Positions 33,195 through 41,756 of a stretch of 64,000 bases of DNA are shown one piece after another. The notes under the pieces are model-generated. The model was given only the letters and a program-made list of their open reading frames with translations. It was not told the DNA's origin and did no database searches. Both the position numbers and the translations under genes were made by a program. How positions within the stretch are numbered: position 1 is the first letter of the stretch; each line of letters starts with the position of its first letter. The stretch is from AP-15 sp963724435 (GTDB lineage: Bacteria > Pseudomonadota > Alphaproteobacteria > ATCC43930 > CGMCC-115725): NCBI GenBank assembly GCA_963724435.1, contig CAVRUN010000001.1, positions 620,001-684,000 on the forward strand, given 5' to 3'.

Positions 33195-34154
33195 ATGGCA
33201 CGCAACAAGATCGCGCTGGTCGGCGCCGGACAGGTTGGCGGCACCATCGCCCTCCTCGCCGGGCTCAAGGAACTTGGCGACATCGTTCTTTTGGACATCG
33301 TCGAAGGCGTGCCGCAGGGGAAAGCGCTCGATATCGTCGAAGGGTCGACGATCGAGGGTTATGACGCCTTGGTTAAAGGCTCCAACGATTATGCCGATAT
33401 CGAGGGCGCCGACGTTGTCGTCGTGACCGCCGGCATTGCCCGCCGTCCCGGGATGAGCCGCGACGATCTGATCGGCACCAATGCCAAGGTGGTTTCGACC
33501 GTCGGTCGAGCGATCAAACAACACTGCCCGCAGGCCTTTGTCATTACGATCACCAATCCGCTCGACGTCATGGTGTGGGTCATGCGCGAGGCTTGCGGAC
33601 TTCCGGCGCATCGCGTCGTCGGCATGGCGGGAGTGCTCGACAGCGCCCGCTTCCGCTATTTTCTCGCCGAAGAGTTCAAAGTCTCGGTCGAGGATGTCAC
33701 CGCGTTCGTCCTCGGCGGACATGGCGACATGATGGTGCCCTTGGTCCGCTATTCGACGGTCGCTGGCATCCCGCTGCCCGATCTCGTGCGCATGGGTTGG
33801 ACGACGCAGGAGCGGCTCGACAAAATTGTCCAGCGCACCCGCGATGGCGGCGCCGAGATCGTCGTGCTGTTGAAAACGGGGTCAGCGTTCTACGCCCCGG
33901 CCAGTTCGGCGATCGCGATGGTCGAGGCCTATTTGCGCGACAAGAAGCGGGTGTTGCCTTGCGCCGCTTGGCTCACCGGCCAGTACGGCGTCAATGACCT
34001 TTATGTCGGCGTGCCAGTTGTGATCGGCGCCGGCGGTGTAGAGCGCATTGTCGAAATCGAGCTCAATCGCGACGAAAAAGCGGAGTTCGACAAATCGGTT
34101 GGCGCTGTCCGAGATCTCGTCGAAGTGGTCAAGAACATGCCGATGGCGGGTTGA
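33195..34154 (+). CDS. mdh: Malate dehydrogenase (NAD)
   Basis: Mdh oxidises malate to oxaloacetate in the TCA cycle. The ATG at 33195 follows AGAGGGA and gives 319 residues. It has the NAD motif IALVGAGQVGGTIA, the substrate-loop region VVTAGIARRPGMSRDDL, ITNPLDVMVWVM, and the catalytic histidine in VLGGHGDMMVP. It is of the LDH-like alphaproteobacterial MDH type. sucC starts 4 bp later, so mdh, sucC and sucD form one operon. Confidence 0.97.
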   Translation: MARNKIALVGAGQVGGTIALLAGLKELGDIVLLDIVEGVPQGKALDIVEGSTIEGYDALVKGSNDYADIEGADVVVVTAGIARRPGMSRDDLIGTNAKVVSTVGRAIKQHCPQAFVITITNPLDVMVWVMREACGLPAHRVVGMAGVLDSARFRYFLAEEFKVSVEDVTAFVLGGHGDMMVPLVRYSTVAGIPLPDLVRMGWTTQERLDKIVQRTRDGGAEIVVLLKTGSAFYAPASSAIAMVEAYLRDKKRVLPCAAWLTGQYGVNDLYVGVPVVIGAGGVERIVEIELNRDEKAEFDKSVGAVRDLVEVVKNMPMAG

Positions 34155-34157
34155 CCG

Positions 34158-35327
34158 ATGAATATCCATGAATATCAGGCCAAAGAGCTGCTGGCGAAAT
34201 TCGGGGTCGCCGTGCCGGAGGGCGGCGTCGCCTATACCGCGCCCGAAGCTCAGACGGTCGCGCGCCGGCTCAATGGGCCGGTCTGGGTCGTTAAGGCCCA
34301 AATCCATGCGGGCGGACGCGGGAAAGCGGGCGGCGTCAAGATCGTCCGCTCCGAGGCGGAGGTCGCCGCCGCTGCTGACGCGATGTTGGGCCGAAACCTC
34401 GTTACCCATCAAACCGGCGAAAAAGGCCGCGAAGTAACCCGGGTCTATGTCGAAGAAGGCTGCGACATCGCCAGCGAATATTATCTTGGCGCGCTTGTTG
34501 ATCGCGGCACCGGGCGGGTCACACTGATCGCCTCAACCGAAGGCGGCGTCGAGATCGAGGAGGTGGCGGCGCGTTCGCCGGACAAGATCCTGCAGGTGAC
34601 CATCGATCCCGCAGCGGGTATCCAGCCGTTTCATGCGCGTGAGATCGCCTTTGGGCTCGGTCTCGCCGGCGCGCAGGTCGGTGCGGCGGTAAAGCTGGTG
34701 ACGGCGCTCTATCGCGCCTTCTGCGAGCTCGATGCGACCCTGGTCGAAATCAACCCGCTGGTCGTGACCAAATCGGGCGATTTGTTAGCGCTCGATGCCA
34801 AGATGTCGTTCGACGACAACGCGCTGTTTCGGCATCCCGACATCGAGGCGTTGCGCGACGTCGATGAGGAAGACCCGACCGAGCTCGAAGCCGGCCGCCA
34901 CGGTCTCAACTACATCAAGCTCGACGGCAACATCGGATGCATGGTCAACGGCGCCGGCTTGGCCATGGCGACGATGGATATCATCAAGCTCTATGGCGGC
35001 AGCCCGGCGAATTTTCTCGATGTCGGCGGCGGGGCCACACGCGAGCGGGTGGCAACAGCGTTCAAGCTGATCCTCAGCGACCCCAATGTCGAAGGGATCC
35101 TCGTCAATATTTTTGGCGGCATCATGCGTTGTGATGTCATCGCCGAAGGGGTCGTCGGCGCGGCACGCGAGATCAATTTGCACGTGCCCTTGGTCGTGCG
35201 CCTCGAAGGCACCAATGTCGATCTCGGCAAAAAGATCATGCAGCAATCGGGTCTGCCGATTGTCGCGGCCGAAAACCTCGCCGATGCCGCCCAAAAGATT
35301 GTGACCGCGGTCAAGGAGGCGCGCTGA
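34158..35327 (+). CDS. sucC: Succinyl-CoA synthetase beta subunit
   Basis: The beta subunit binds nucleotide and succinate and works with SucD to make ATP or GTP from succinyl-CoA. The 389-residue protein has the ATP-grasp start MNIHEYQAKELLAKFGVAVP, WVVKAQIHAGGRGKAGGVK, the metal site VEINPLVVTKSGDLLALDAK, and GNIGCMVNGAGLAMATMD. Malate-CoA ligase (MtkA) is related, but no serine-cycle genes are nearby. The stop overlaps the sucD start by one base. Confidence 0.96.
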   Translation: MNIHEYQAKELLAKFGVAVPEGGVAYTAPEAQTVARRLNGPVWVVKAQIHAGGRGKAGGVKIVRSEAEVAAAADAMLGRNLVTHQTGEKGREVTRVYVEEGCDIASEYYLGALVDRGTGRVTLIASTEGGVEIEEVAARSPDKILQVTIDPAAGIQPFHAREIAFGLGLAGAQVGAAVKLVTALYRAFCELDATLVEINPLVVTKSGDLLALDAKMSFDDNALFRHPDIEALRDVDEEDPTELEAGRHGLNYIKLDGNIGCMVNGAGLAMATMDIIKLYGGSPANFLDVGGGATRERVATAFKLILSDPNVEGILVNIFGGIMRCDVIAEGVVGAAREINLHVPLVVRLEGTNVDLGKKIMQQSGLPIVAAENLADAAQKIVTAVKEAR

Positions 35328-36202
35328 TGGCGATCCTCGTCAACGCCGCTACAAAGGTGATCTGTCAGGGGTTTACCGGCTCGCAGGGCACTTTTCATTC
35401 CGAGCAGGCGATCGCCTATGGCACCAAGATGGTCGGCGGTGTCACGCCGGGCAAAGGCGGCACCCGTCATCTCGACCTGCCGGTCTTCGATACCGTGCAG
35501 GAGGCGCGCGCCGCGACCGGATGCGACGCCAGTGTGATTTATGTCCCGCCGCCTTTTGCCGCCGATGCGATCCTCGAAGCGGTCGACGCTGAAATCCCGC
35601 TTGTGGCCTGCATCACCGAAGGCATCCCGGTCGTTGACATGGTCCGTGTCAAGCGCGCCCTGTCGGGGACCAAGACCCGGCTGATCGGCCCCAACTGTCC
35701 GGGTGTTATCACACCGGACGAGTGCAAGATCGGCATCATGCCCGGGCACATTCATCGCCGCGGCAAGGTCGGCATCGTCTCGCGTTCCGGCACCCTGACC
35801 TATGAGGCGGTGGCGCAGACGACCGCAGTCGGACTCGGGCAATCGACCTGTGTCGGCATCGGCGGCGATCCGGTAAACGGCACCAATTTTGTCGAAGTGC
35901 TGGAGATGTTTCTCGCCGATGCCGAGACCGAGGCGATCGTCATGATCGGGGAAATCGGCGGGTCGGCAGAAGAGGACGGCGCTGCCTTTCTCAAATCATC
36001 GCAGCGCAAGAAACCGGTCGTCGGGTTTATCGCTGGAAGTTCGGCGCCCCCCGGTCGGCGCATGGGCCATGCCGGCGCGATCATTGCCGGCGGCAAGGGC
36101 GGGGCGGAAGACAAGATGGGGGCGCTGCGGAGTGCCGGCGTTACGATCGCCCGCTCCCCGGCCGAGATCGGTACGACAATGCGGGATGTCTTGCGGGGGT
36201 GA
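35327..36202 (+). CDS. sucD: Succinyl-CoA synthetase alpha subunit
   Basis: The alpha subunit carries the CoA site and the phosphohistidine. The 291-residue protein shows VICQGFTGSQGTFHSEQAI, GVTPGKGGTRHLDLPVF, RLIGPNCPGVITP and MGHAGAIIAGGKGGAEDK, where the histidine is the probable phosphorylated residue. In many alphaproteobacteria the 2-oxoglutarate dehydrogenase genes follow, but here the operon ends. Confidence 0.97.
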   Translation: MAILVNAATKVICQGFTGSQGTFHSEQAIAYGTKMVGGVTPGKGGTRHLDLPVFDTVQEARAATGCDASVIYVPPPFAADAILEAVDAEIPLVACITEGIPVVDMVRVKRALSGTKTRLIGPNCPGVITPDECKIGIMPGHIHRRGKVGIVSRSGTLTYEAVAQTTAVGLGQSTCVGIGGDPVNGTNFVEVLEMFLADAETEAIVMIGEIGGSAEEDGAAFLKSSQRKKPVVGFIAGSSAPPGRRMGHAGAIIAGGKGGAEDKMGALRSAGVTIARSPAEIGTTMRDVLRG

Positions 36203-36330
36203 TAAATCTCTCGCCGCTGCAACTTGTCGCCGCACCTAGCGCTCTGTTTTCCGCATTGGCGTTGGGGTGACCAGATCTTAGACCCCGAGGGACATCGGGT
36301 GATGCTAAGATGCAGCGCTCGTCGCTGAGT

Positions 36331-37029
36331 TCAGCGTTCGCCTTGAACCGCGCGGGCGGTTTGGTTGAACAGGATGCGGCGCTCGTCGTCGGAAGGCGGG
36401 GCCGCACGACGCAATTCTTTGCCGAGATCGACGCCGCGTTGGACCGCCGGCCGATCCCTCAACGTCGCGCGCCAGCGAGCGACATTGGGAAAATCATCGA
36501 GCGGCTGACCCAACGGCTTAGCAATCAACACCCAGGGCCACGACGCCATATCGGCGATCGAGTAATCGTCGAGGATAAATTCGCGCCCGTCGAGCCGGCG
36601 TTCGAGCACGCCGAGGCAGCGATTATATTCGTCGGCGTAGCGCTTGTGCGAATACGGGTGCTCGCCTTGCGCGTAATTGACAAAATGGCTGAGCTGCCCA
36701 GCCATCGGTCCGAGATTGCCGACCTGCCAGAACAGCCATTCAAGGCATTCCTTACGCCCGCGCCGCGTGTGCGGCATAAACCGTCCGGCCTTTTCAGCCA
36801 AATGGATTAGGATCGCCCCCGATTCGAAAACCGGCATCGGCGCATCGGGGTCGTCATGGTCGACAATCGCCGGCATCCGGTTGTTCGGGCTGATCGCGAG
36901 AAACTCGGGTTTGAACTGGTCGCCCTTGCCGATATTGACCGGGATCATGCGATACGGCAGCCCGCATTCTTCGAGCATGATCGCGACCTTCCACCCGTTC
37001 GGCGTCGGCCAATAGTAAAAGTCGATCAT
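36331..37029 (-). CDS. Glutathione S-transferase family protein (Ure2p/YfcG-like)
   Basis: This 232-residue protein has an N-terminal thioredoxin-like domain beginning FYYWPTPNGWKVAIMLEECG, where the TPNGWK segment resembles the YfcG/Ure2p group, then NNRMPAIVDHD and FESGAILIHLAEKAG (glutathione-binding). The C-terminal helical domain includes YSIADMASWPWV. YfcG relatives act as glutathione-dependent disulfide oxidoreductases. The gene is 9 bp from the methyltransferase upstream, so they probably share a transcript. Confidence 0.9.
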   Translation of the reverse strand: MIDFYYWPTPNGWKVAIMLEECGLPYRMIPVNIGKGDQFKPEFLAISPNNRMPAIVDHDDPDAPMPVFESGAILIHLAEKAGRFMPHTRRGRKECLEWLFWQVGNLGPMAGQLSHFVNYAQGEHPYSHKRYADEYNRCLGVLERRLDGREFILDDYSIADMASWPWVLIAKPLGQPLDDFPNVARWRATLRDRPAVQRGVDLGKELRRAAPPSDDERRILFNQTARAVQGER

Positions 37030-37038
37030 CGCGCGCCT

Positions 37039-37848
37039 CTATGCCGAAGCTGTAACGATATGCGCCTGGATCTTGCCGTTGACCGCGCCCGTGCCATAAC
37101 GGGCCGCAATCGCAGCGGTTGCGGCATCGATCGCGGCTTCGAGCCGGTCGGCGGCGCGAGCCTCGATTTCCGCGCGCAACGGACTGCCGCAGCACAGGCC
37201 GAGCGCCGGCTCCCGCGGTGACGCCGCGCGGCTGCGCCGCGCCACTGTCTCAATGGCAATGCGGGTAAATCCAGCTGCGGAGAGTTCGCGCTCGATCACG
37301 TCGGCATCATGATAGACGTATGGTGTGCGGGTTAAGAATTGCGGCGGATCTTCGGGAAAAAGCGCCGCTACCGCGTTAGCCACGACCTGCGAAAATTCGT
37401 TCTCCGCAAGCCGGTCCCACACGCTGAACAGGAATTGTCCGCCCGGTCGCAGCACGCGCCGGGCCTCGCGGTAGCCGGCCACTCGGTCTGGAAAAAACAT
37501 CACGCCAAACTGGCACAGCACCGCATCAAACGTCCCATTGTCGAACGTCAGCCGCTGGGCGTCTGCTTGCCGCCAACTCACTCGCTCCATACCGGGTTGC
37601 GCGGCGGCAAAGTCGAGCATCGCCTGGTTCAGGTCGGTTGCGGTGATCTCGGCTTCGGGCCCAAGAATGCGCGCCAATGCCCGGGTTACGATCCCGGTCC
37701 CTGCTGCGGTTTCGAGCACTCGCGCCGGGTGTAGTGCAGCGGCTCGCTGTGCGAGGTCCTCGGCATAATCGGCAAATATCAGTGGAGCCATATAGCGGTC
37801 GTAAAAGACCGGTATCTCTCCTGTAAATACCCGATCGGTCTCCGACAC
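37039..37848 (-). CDS. Class I SAM-dependent methyltransferase
   Basis: This 269-residue protein has a UbiE/Methyltransf_11-like core: ARVLETAAGTGIVTRALARI (SAM loop), EITATDLNQAMLDFA, DAVLCQFGVMFFPDRVAGYREA and VLRPGGQFLFSVWD. The C-terminal 100 residues are less typical and may bind the acceptor. The substrate is unknown. It lies upstream of the GST gene and downstream of a CoA-transferase gene on the same strand. Confidence 0.88.
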   Translation of the reverse strand: MSETDRVFTGEIPVFYDRYMAPLIFADYAEDLAQRAAALHPARVLETAAGTGIVTRALARILGPEAEITATDLNQAMLDFAAAQPGMERVSWRQADAQRLTFDNGTFDAVLCQFGVMFFPDRVAGYREARRVLRPGGQFLFSVWDRLAENEFSQVVANAVAALFPEDPPQFLTRTPYVYHDADVIERELSAAGFTRIAIETVARRSRAASPREPALGLCCGSPLRAEIEARAADRLEAAIDAATAAIAARYGTGAVNGKIQAHIVTASA

Positions 37849-37882
37849 CTCGCTCCTCCGCCGTCGTTTATTGTTTGCCGTT

Positions 37883-39073
37883 CTATCCGCTCCCGATCAC
37901 TAGCTCGGCGCGGAGGCCGGCTATCTCTTCGCGAGAATAACCGAGTTCGGCAAGGATTTGCTCGGTGTGCTCGCCCAAACCCGGCGCGCCGCGGCGAATT
38001 TTGGTTGGCGTCTTCGAGAACCGCGCCGCCGCGCGCGTCTGGCGCAGCCTGCCCGCTTTCTCGTGCTCAGTTTCGACCACCAAGCCCAACGCCTCGACCT
38101 GCGGATGTTGGATCACCTGGTTGCGGGTCCGCACCGGGCCGCACGGCACCTGCGCCGCGGTCAGGCGCTCGAGCCATTCCGCCGCCGGACGCGTCATCAA
38201 CGCCTGCTGCGTGAGCTCCAGCCTGGCATCGATGTTCTTTTGTCGCAATGCCGAAGTCCTGAACCGCTCGTCTTCGATCCACTCCGGATGGCCAACCGCC
38301 CGCGCCAAACCGGTCCATTGCCGGTCGGTCAATGCCGCCGCGGTGATGTAGCCGTCGGCGGTCTCGTAGATCAGATCATGGGCGCTCGCCGCCGTCTGCT
38401 GCGGCGGTTCGTCGCCGATAAAGGTCTGATCGCCCATGTCCGACGCCCACATAAAGGCAAGCACGGCTTCGAGCATCGACAATCGGACATGCTGTCCCTC
38501 GCCGGTGCGCTCGCGCGCCAGAAGTGCTGCGGTGATGGCTTGCGAAGCGGTGATCGCGGTCAATTTGTCGGGCAGGATCGTGCGCAATAACCGCGGGCGG
38601 ATCTCGTCGGAGCCGGCTTGCACGGTCGCAAGCCCCGAAAAGCCCTGGATCACCGGGTCGTAGGCGGGCTTTGCCGCATAGGGCCCCTTTTCGCCAAAAC
38701 CGCTGATCGAAACGTAGACGATGTCAGAGCGGGCATTGCGCACCGCCTCCTCGCCGACGCCGAGACGCTCTGCGACGCCGGGCCGAAAATTCTGCACAAA
38801 CACGTCGGCGCCGGCCGCAATCCGCAACAGAGCTTGCACCGCCGCCGGCTTCTTCAGGTCGAGGACGATCGAGCGCTTGTTACGGTTGTTGTTGACGAAG
38901 GATGCGGTAAACCCGGCCCGCCGATTACCCCCGGCGCGCGTCGCATCACCCCCGTCCGGCGCCTCGACCTTGATGACGTCGGCGCCCTGATCGCCAAGGA
39001 TCATCGTCGCTAGCGGCCCCGAAACATTCGAGGTCAGATCGAGAATTCGGTACCCGGAAAGCGGCCCCGGCAT
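37883..39073 (-). CDS. CaiB/BaiF (class III) CoA-transferase
   Basis: This 396-residue enzyme transfers CoA between carboxylic acids. Landmarks are ILDLTSNVSGPLATMILGDQ, GADVIKVEAPDGGDATR, NKRSIVLDLKK, FVQNFRPGVAERLGVG and the DPVIQGFSGLA segment. A probable catalytic aspartate follows in the central domain. It starts a minus-strand run of CoA-transferase, methyltransferase and GST. It is distinct from the paralogue at 21738-22925. Confidence 0.9.
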   Translation of the reverse strand: MPGPLSGYRILDLTSNVSGPLATMILGDQGADVIKVEAPDGGDATRAGGNRRAGFTASFVNNNRNKRSIVLDLKKPAAVQALLRIAAGADVFVQNFRPGVAERLGVGEEAVRNARSDIVYVSISGFGEKGPYAAKPAYDPVIQGFSGLATVQAGSDEIRPRLLRTILPDKLTAITASQAITAALLARERTGEGQHVRLSMLEAVLAFMWASDMGDQTFIGDEPPQQTAASAHDLIYETADGYITAAALTDRQWTGLARAVGHPEWIEDERFRTSALRQKNIDARLELTQQALMTRPAAEWLERLTAAQVPCGPVRTRNQVIQHPQVEALGLVVETEHEKAGRLRQTRAAARFSKTPTKIRRGAPGLGEHTEQILAELGYSREEIAGLRAELVIGSG

Positions 39074-39182
39074 CGTGCAGCCTCACGCTTCAGCATCAAC
39101 AGATGAAGCACGAGACTATGCGCGGCCCCGCAAGGTCAAGCACCGCGGGGCAGGATCACCCCAAACACCATCAGCGAGACGG

Positions 39183-39891
39183 CTAGAACGCGGGGATAAC
39201 CGGGGCCGGGACGATGTGTTCTTCGACGCGGCGCACACCCGGGATGTTTTCGGCGGCGACGCGCAATGCCTGTTTCTCGGCCTCGGGTTGATCGTCCGAC
39301 ATCCAGATATGTACGACCTTGTCGCGGACCATGATGTCGGCGGCCCAAATATTGGCCCAGCGCTGGCCGCGCAGCTCGTTTAAGAGCCGCTCGCGGATCG
39401 AGCGGTCGTCGGCATCGGCGACAATCGCCGGCGCACTGCTGGTTGTCGCCAGGGCGCGCACCAAATTGGCGCGGCTGATGATGCCGACGAGCTTGCCGTC
39501 GCGGACAACCGGAACCCGCTTGATCAATTTGGTCTCGAGCAGCATCGCCACGTCGGCGAGGTCGGTCGTGTCCGAAACGCTGATGACCTCGCGGCTCATG
39601 ATGTCGGCGACTCTTTGGCCATGCGCCTTGACGTAATCGCGCGCCGCCTCTTCCTCGGCGGCAAGCGAGTTCGAGCCACCACGAGCGCCGTTTTTGCAGC
39701 CGCCGCTCGGTGCCGGTTTCGGCGCGGTGGAGCAGATCGCCTTCGCTGACGATCCCGACAAGGCGATCGCCGCCCTCGACCACCGGCACCCCGCTGATGC
39801 CCTTTTCGGAAAGCAGTTTCGCCAGTTCCTGCACCGTCGTTTCCGGGGTGACGGTGATCACCGGGGTGGTCATGACGTCCATGGCGCGCAT
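39183..39891 (-). pseudogene. CBS-CBS-BON protein with one frameshift
   Basis: From the ATG at 39891 the frame encodes a CBS domain (MRAMDVMTTPVITVTPETTV ... GDRLVGIVSEGDLLHRAETG) up to SWWLEL. One base later the next frame continues LAAEEEAARDYVKAHGQ, then a second CBS domain (DIMSREVISV, GKLVGIISRANLVRAL) and a BON-like C-terminus (VVHIWMSDDQPEAEKQALRVA). The extra base lies at about 39664-39671 and is not in a homopolymer. An intact protein would be about 235 residues, probably sensing adenylate nucleotides. An FNR-type box lies 56 bp upstream. Confidence 0.8.
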
Positions 39892-39946
39892 TGGTAGCCT
39901 CCAGCAGTTATTTTCTTGACTAAACATTCCAATTTATCAGCGTGCA

Positions 39947-39960
39947 TTGACACAAATCAA
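39947..39960 (-). promoter_or_regulatory. FNR/FixK-type box
   Basis: TTGACACAAATCAA matches the TTGA-N6-TCAA palindrome of FNR and FixK regulators. It is centred about 62 bp upstream of the CBS protein start. CBS-BON proteins are often low-oxygen induced, which fits. It is the second such box in the window. Confidence 0.5.
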
Positions 39961-40100
39961 TCCGTTCGCAAGCCGCAAGAACGGGTTTTGCCAACAATAC
40001 TCCCGCGCCGGCCGTAGCTGGGTTAGGGTGGCAAGAAGTGACCGCGACGGCCTATATCGAAAGCTGGTATCGGGGCCGGCATGGGAGTGAGGAGAGTGCG

Positions 40101-41060
40101 ATGATTAGAAACGTCGCCGTCGGTTTAGGCCTTATGGAGTTTCCGTTCGACACGATCGCCGGGTTCTGGCGCTGGGTCGATCTGTGCGAAGCCGGCGGCG
40201 TCAACTCGTTGTGGCAGACCGACCGGATCGTCAGCCGTGAGCCGATCCTCGAATGCATGAGCGTAATGGCGGCACTCGCCGGCCGCACCCGCCGCATCAA
40301 ATTCGGTGTCAATGTGCTGTCGCTGGCGTTTCGCGATCCAGTCTTGATGGCGAAGCAGTGCGCCACGATCGATGTGCTGTCCGAGGGACGGTTGCTGCCG
40401 GCCTTTGGCATCGGCAGTCCGCTCGCCCCGGAATGGCGCACCTTGAACCTCGATACCAAGACCAGGGGCCGCAAGACCGACGAGGGGCTCGAAATCATCC
40501 GCCGGCTGTGGGCCGAAGACGAGGTCGATTTCGAGGGCGTGTATTACCGCCTCACCGGCGCCTCGATCAGCCCAAAACCGGTACAGCCCGACCTGCCGAT
40601 GTGGATCGGCGGATCGAGCGAGGCGGCGATCCGGCGCACCGCGCGGTTTGGCACCGGGTGGCAGGCGGGCGGCGAGACCCCCGAGAATATCGGCGCCGTC
40701 GTCGCGGCAATCCGCGAAGCCGCCATTGCCGAAGGACGACCGATCGACGACGACCATTACGGCGCCGGCATCGCGTTCCGCTTTGGCCGGCCTGACGATC
40801 CGGCGCTCGAACGGCTATTCGAGGCTTATCGCCGGCGCACCGGGCGCGACCCCACCCGGCATTTCGCGATCGGCGACGCCGAGGCGATCGTCGAACGCAT
40901 CGCCGCTTATGCTGCGGGCGGAATTTCAAAATTCATCCTGCGACCGGCGGCGCGCGGCGATGCCGAGATACTGGCCCAGACGCGCCGGCTGATCGAAGAA
41001 GTTTTGCCGTTGGTCGCCGCGCGCTGGCCCAAGCAAAAGAACCGGTTGGCGGCAGAATGA
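40101..41060 (+). CDS. LLM-class flavin-dependent oxidoreductase
   Basis: The ATG at 40101 follows GAGGAGAG and gives 319 residues. A longer frame from 40038 lacks support. The luciferase-like fold is seen in SLWQTDRIVSREPILECMSV, RIKFGVNVLSLAFRDPVLMAKQ, ATIDVLSEGRLLPAFGIGSP and PDLPMWIGGSSEAAIRRTARFG. Members use F420 or reduced FMN, and the cofactor cannot be decided here. The stop overlaps the dehalogenase start by 4 bp (ATGA). Confidence 0.9.
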   Translation: MIRNVAVGLGLMEFPFDTIAGFWRWVDLCEAGGVNSLWQTDRIVSREPILECMSVMAALAGRTRRIKFGVNVLSLAFRDPVLMAKQCATIDVLSEGRLLPAFGIGSPLAPEWRTLNLDTKTRGRKTDEGLEIIRRLWAEDEVDFEGVYYRLTGASISPKPVQPDLPMWIGGSSEAAIRRTARFGTGWQAGGETPENIGAVVAAIREAAIAEGRPIDDDHYGAGIAFRFGRPDDPALERLFEAYRRRTGRDPTRHFAIGDAEAIVERIAAYAAGGISKFILRPAARGDAEILAQTRRLIEEVLPLVAARWPKQKNRLAAE

Positions 41061-41749
41061 GCGACCACAAATTGGATGGCATTAGCGCCTGCGTTTTTGA
41101 CGCCTACGGCACGTTGTTTGATGTCGGCTCGGCAGCACAGCGCTGCGCCGATGTACTCGGCGTCGAACCGGCCGGGCGGCTCGCCACGCTGTGGCGCGAC
41201 AAACAGCTGCAATATAGCTGGCTGCGCGCGCTACAGGGCCGCCACGCCGATTTCCGGCAAGTGACCGGGGACGCGCTCGATTTTGCGCTTGATGCGCTAC
41301 AGATTGACGTTTCGGGATTGCGTGATCGGCTGATGCAGCTCTACCTGACGCTCGACTGTTATCCGGAAGCGCCGGCGGTTTTGCGCCAGCTGCGCGACGG
41401 GGGAATGGCGACGGCGATCTTGTCGAACGGCGCGCCCGAGATGTTGGCCGCGGCGGTCGATCACGCCGGGATCGCCGATTTGTTTGACCACGTGCTGTCG
41501 GTCGAGGAAGTCGGCATCTACAAACCGCATCCCAAGGTATACCAGCTCGCCTGCGACCGGCTCGGGGTTGCTGCCGACGCTCTCCTCTTCGTGTCGTCGA
41601 ACGGCTGGGATGCCTGGGCCGCCTCCGCCTTTGGCATGCACGCGGTCTGGTGCAACCGCCAAGGGCTCGCCCGCGAGCGTCTCCCCGGCGCCCCCGACCA
41701 CGAAATCCGCTCGCTCGCTGAGCTACCGGCTCTGTTGCCCGTGACCTAA
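41057..41749 (+). CDS. Haloacid dehalogenase type II (HAD superfamily)
   Basis: This 230-residue protein has the nucleophile motif VFDAYGTLFDV, the helix segment WRDKQLQYSWLRALQG typical of L-2-haloacid dehalogenases, then AILSNGAPEML (motif II), YKPHPKVYQLA (lysine) and FVSSNGWDAWAASAFGM (acidic motif). It should hydrolyse L-2-haloacids with inversion. It is translationally coupled to the LLM oxidoreductase, and the two could act on one substrate, although that is inference. Confidence 0.9.
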   Translation: MSDHKLDGISACVFDAYGTLFDVGSAAQRCADVLGVEPAGRLATLWRDKQLQYSWLRALQGRHADFRQVTGDALDFALDALQIDVSGLRDRLMQLYLTLDCYPEAPAVLRQLRDGGMATAILSNGAPEMLAAAVDHAGIADLFDHVLSVEEVGIYKPHPKVYQLACDRLGVAADALLFVSSNGWDAWAASAFGMHAVWCNRQGLARERLPGAPDHEIRSLAELPALLPVT

Positions 41750-41756
41750 CGAACCG

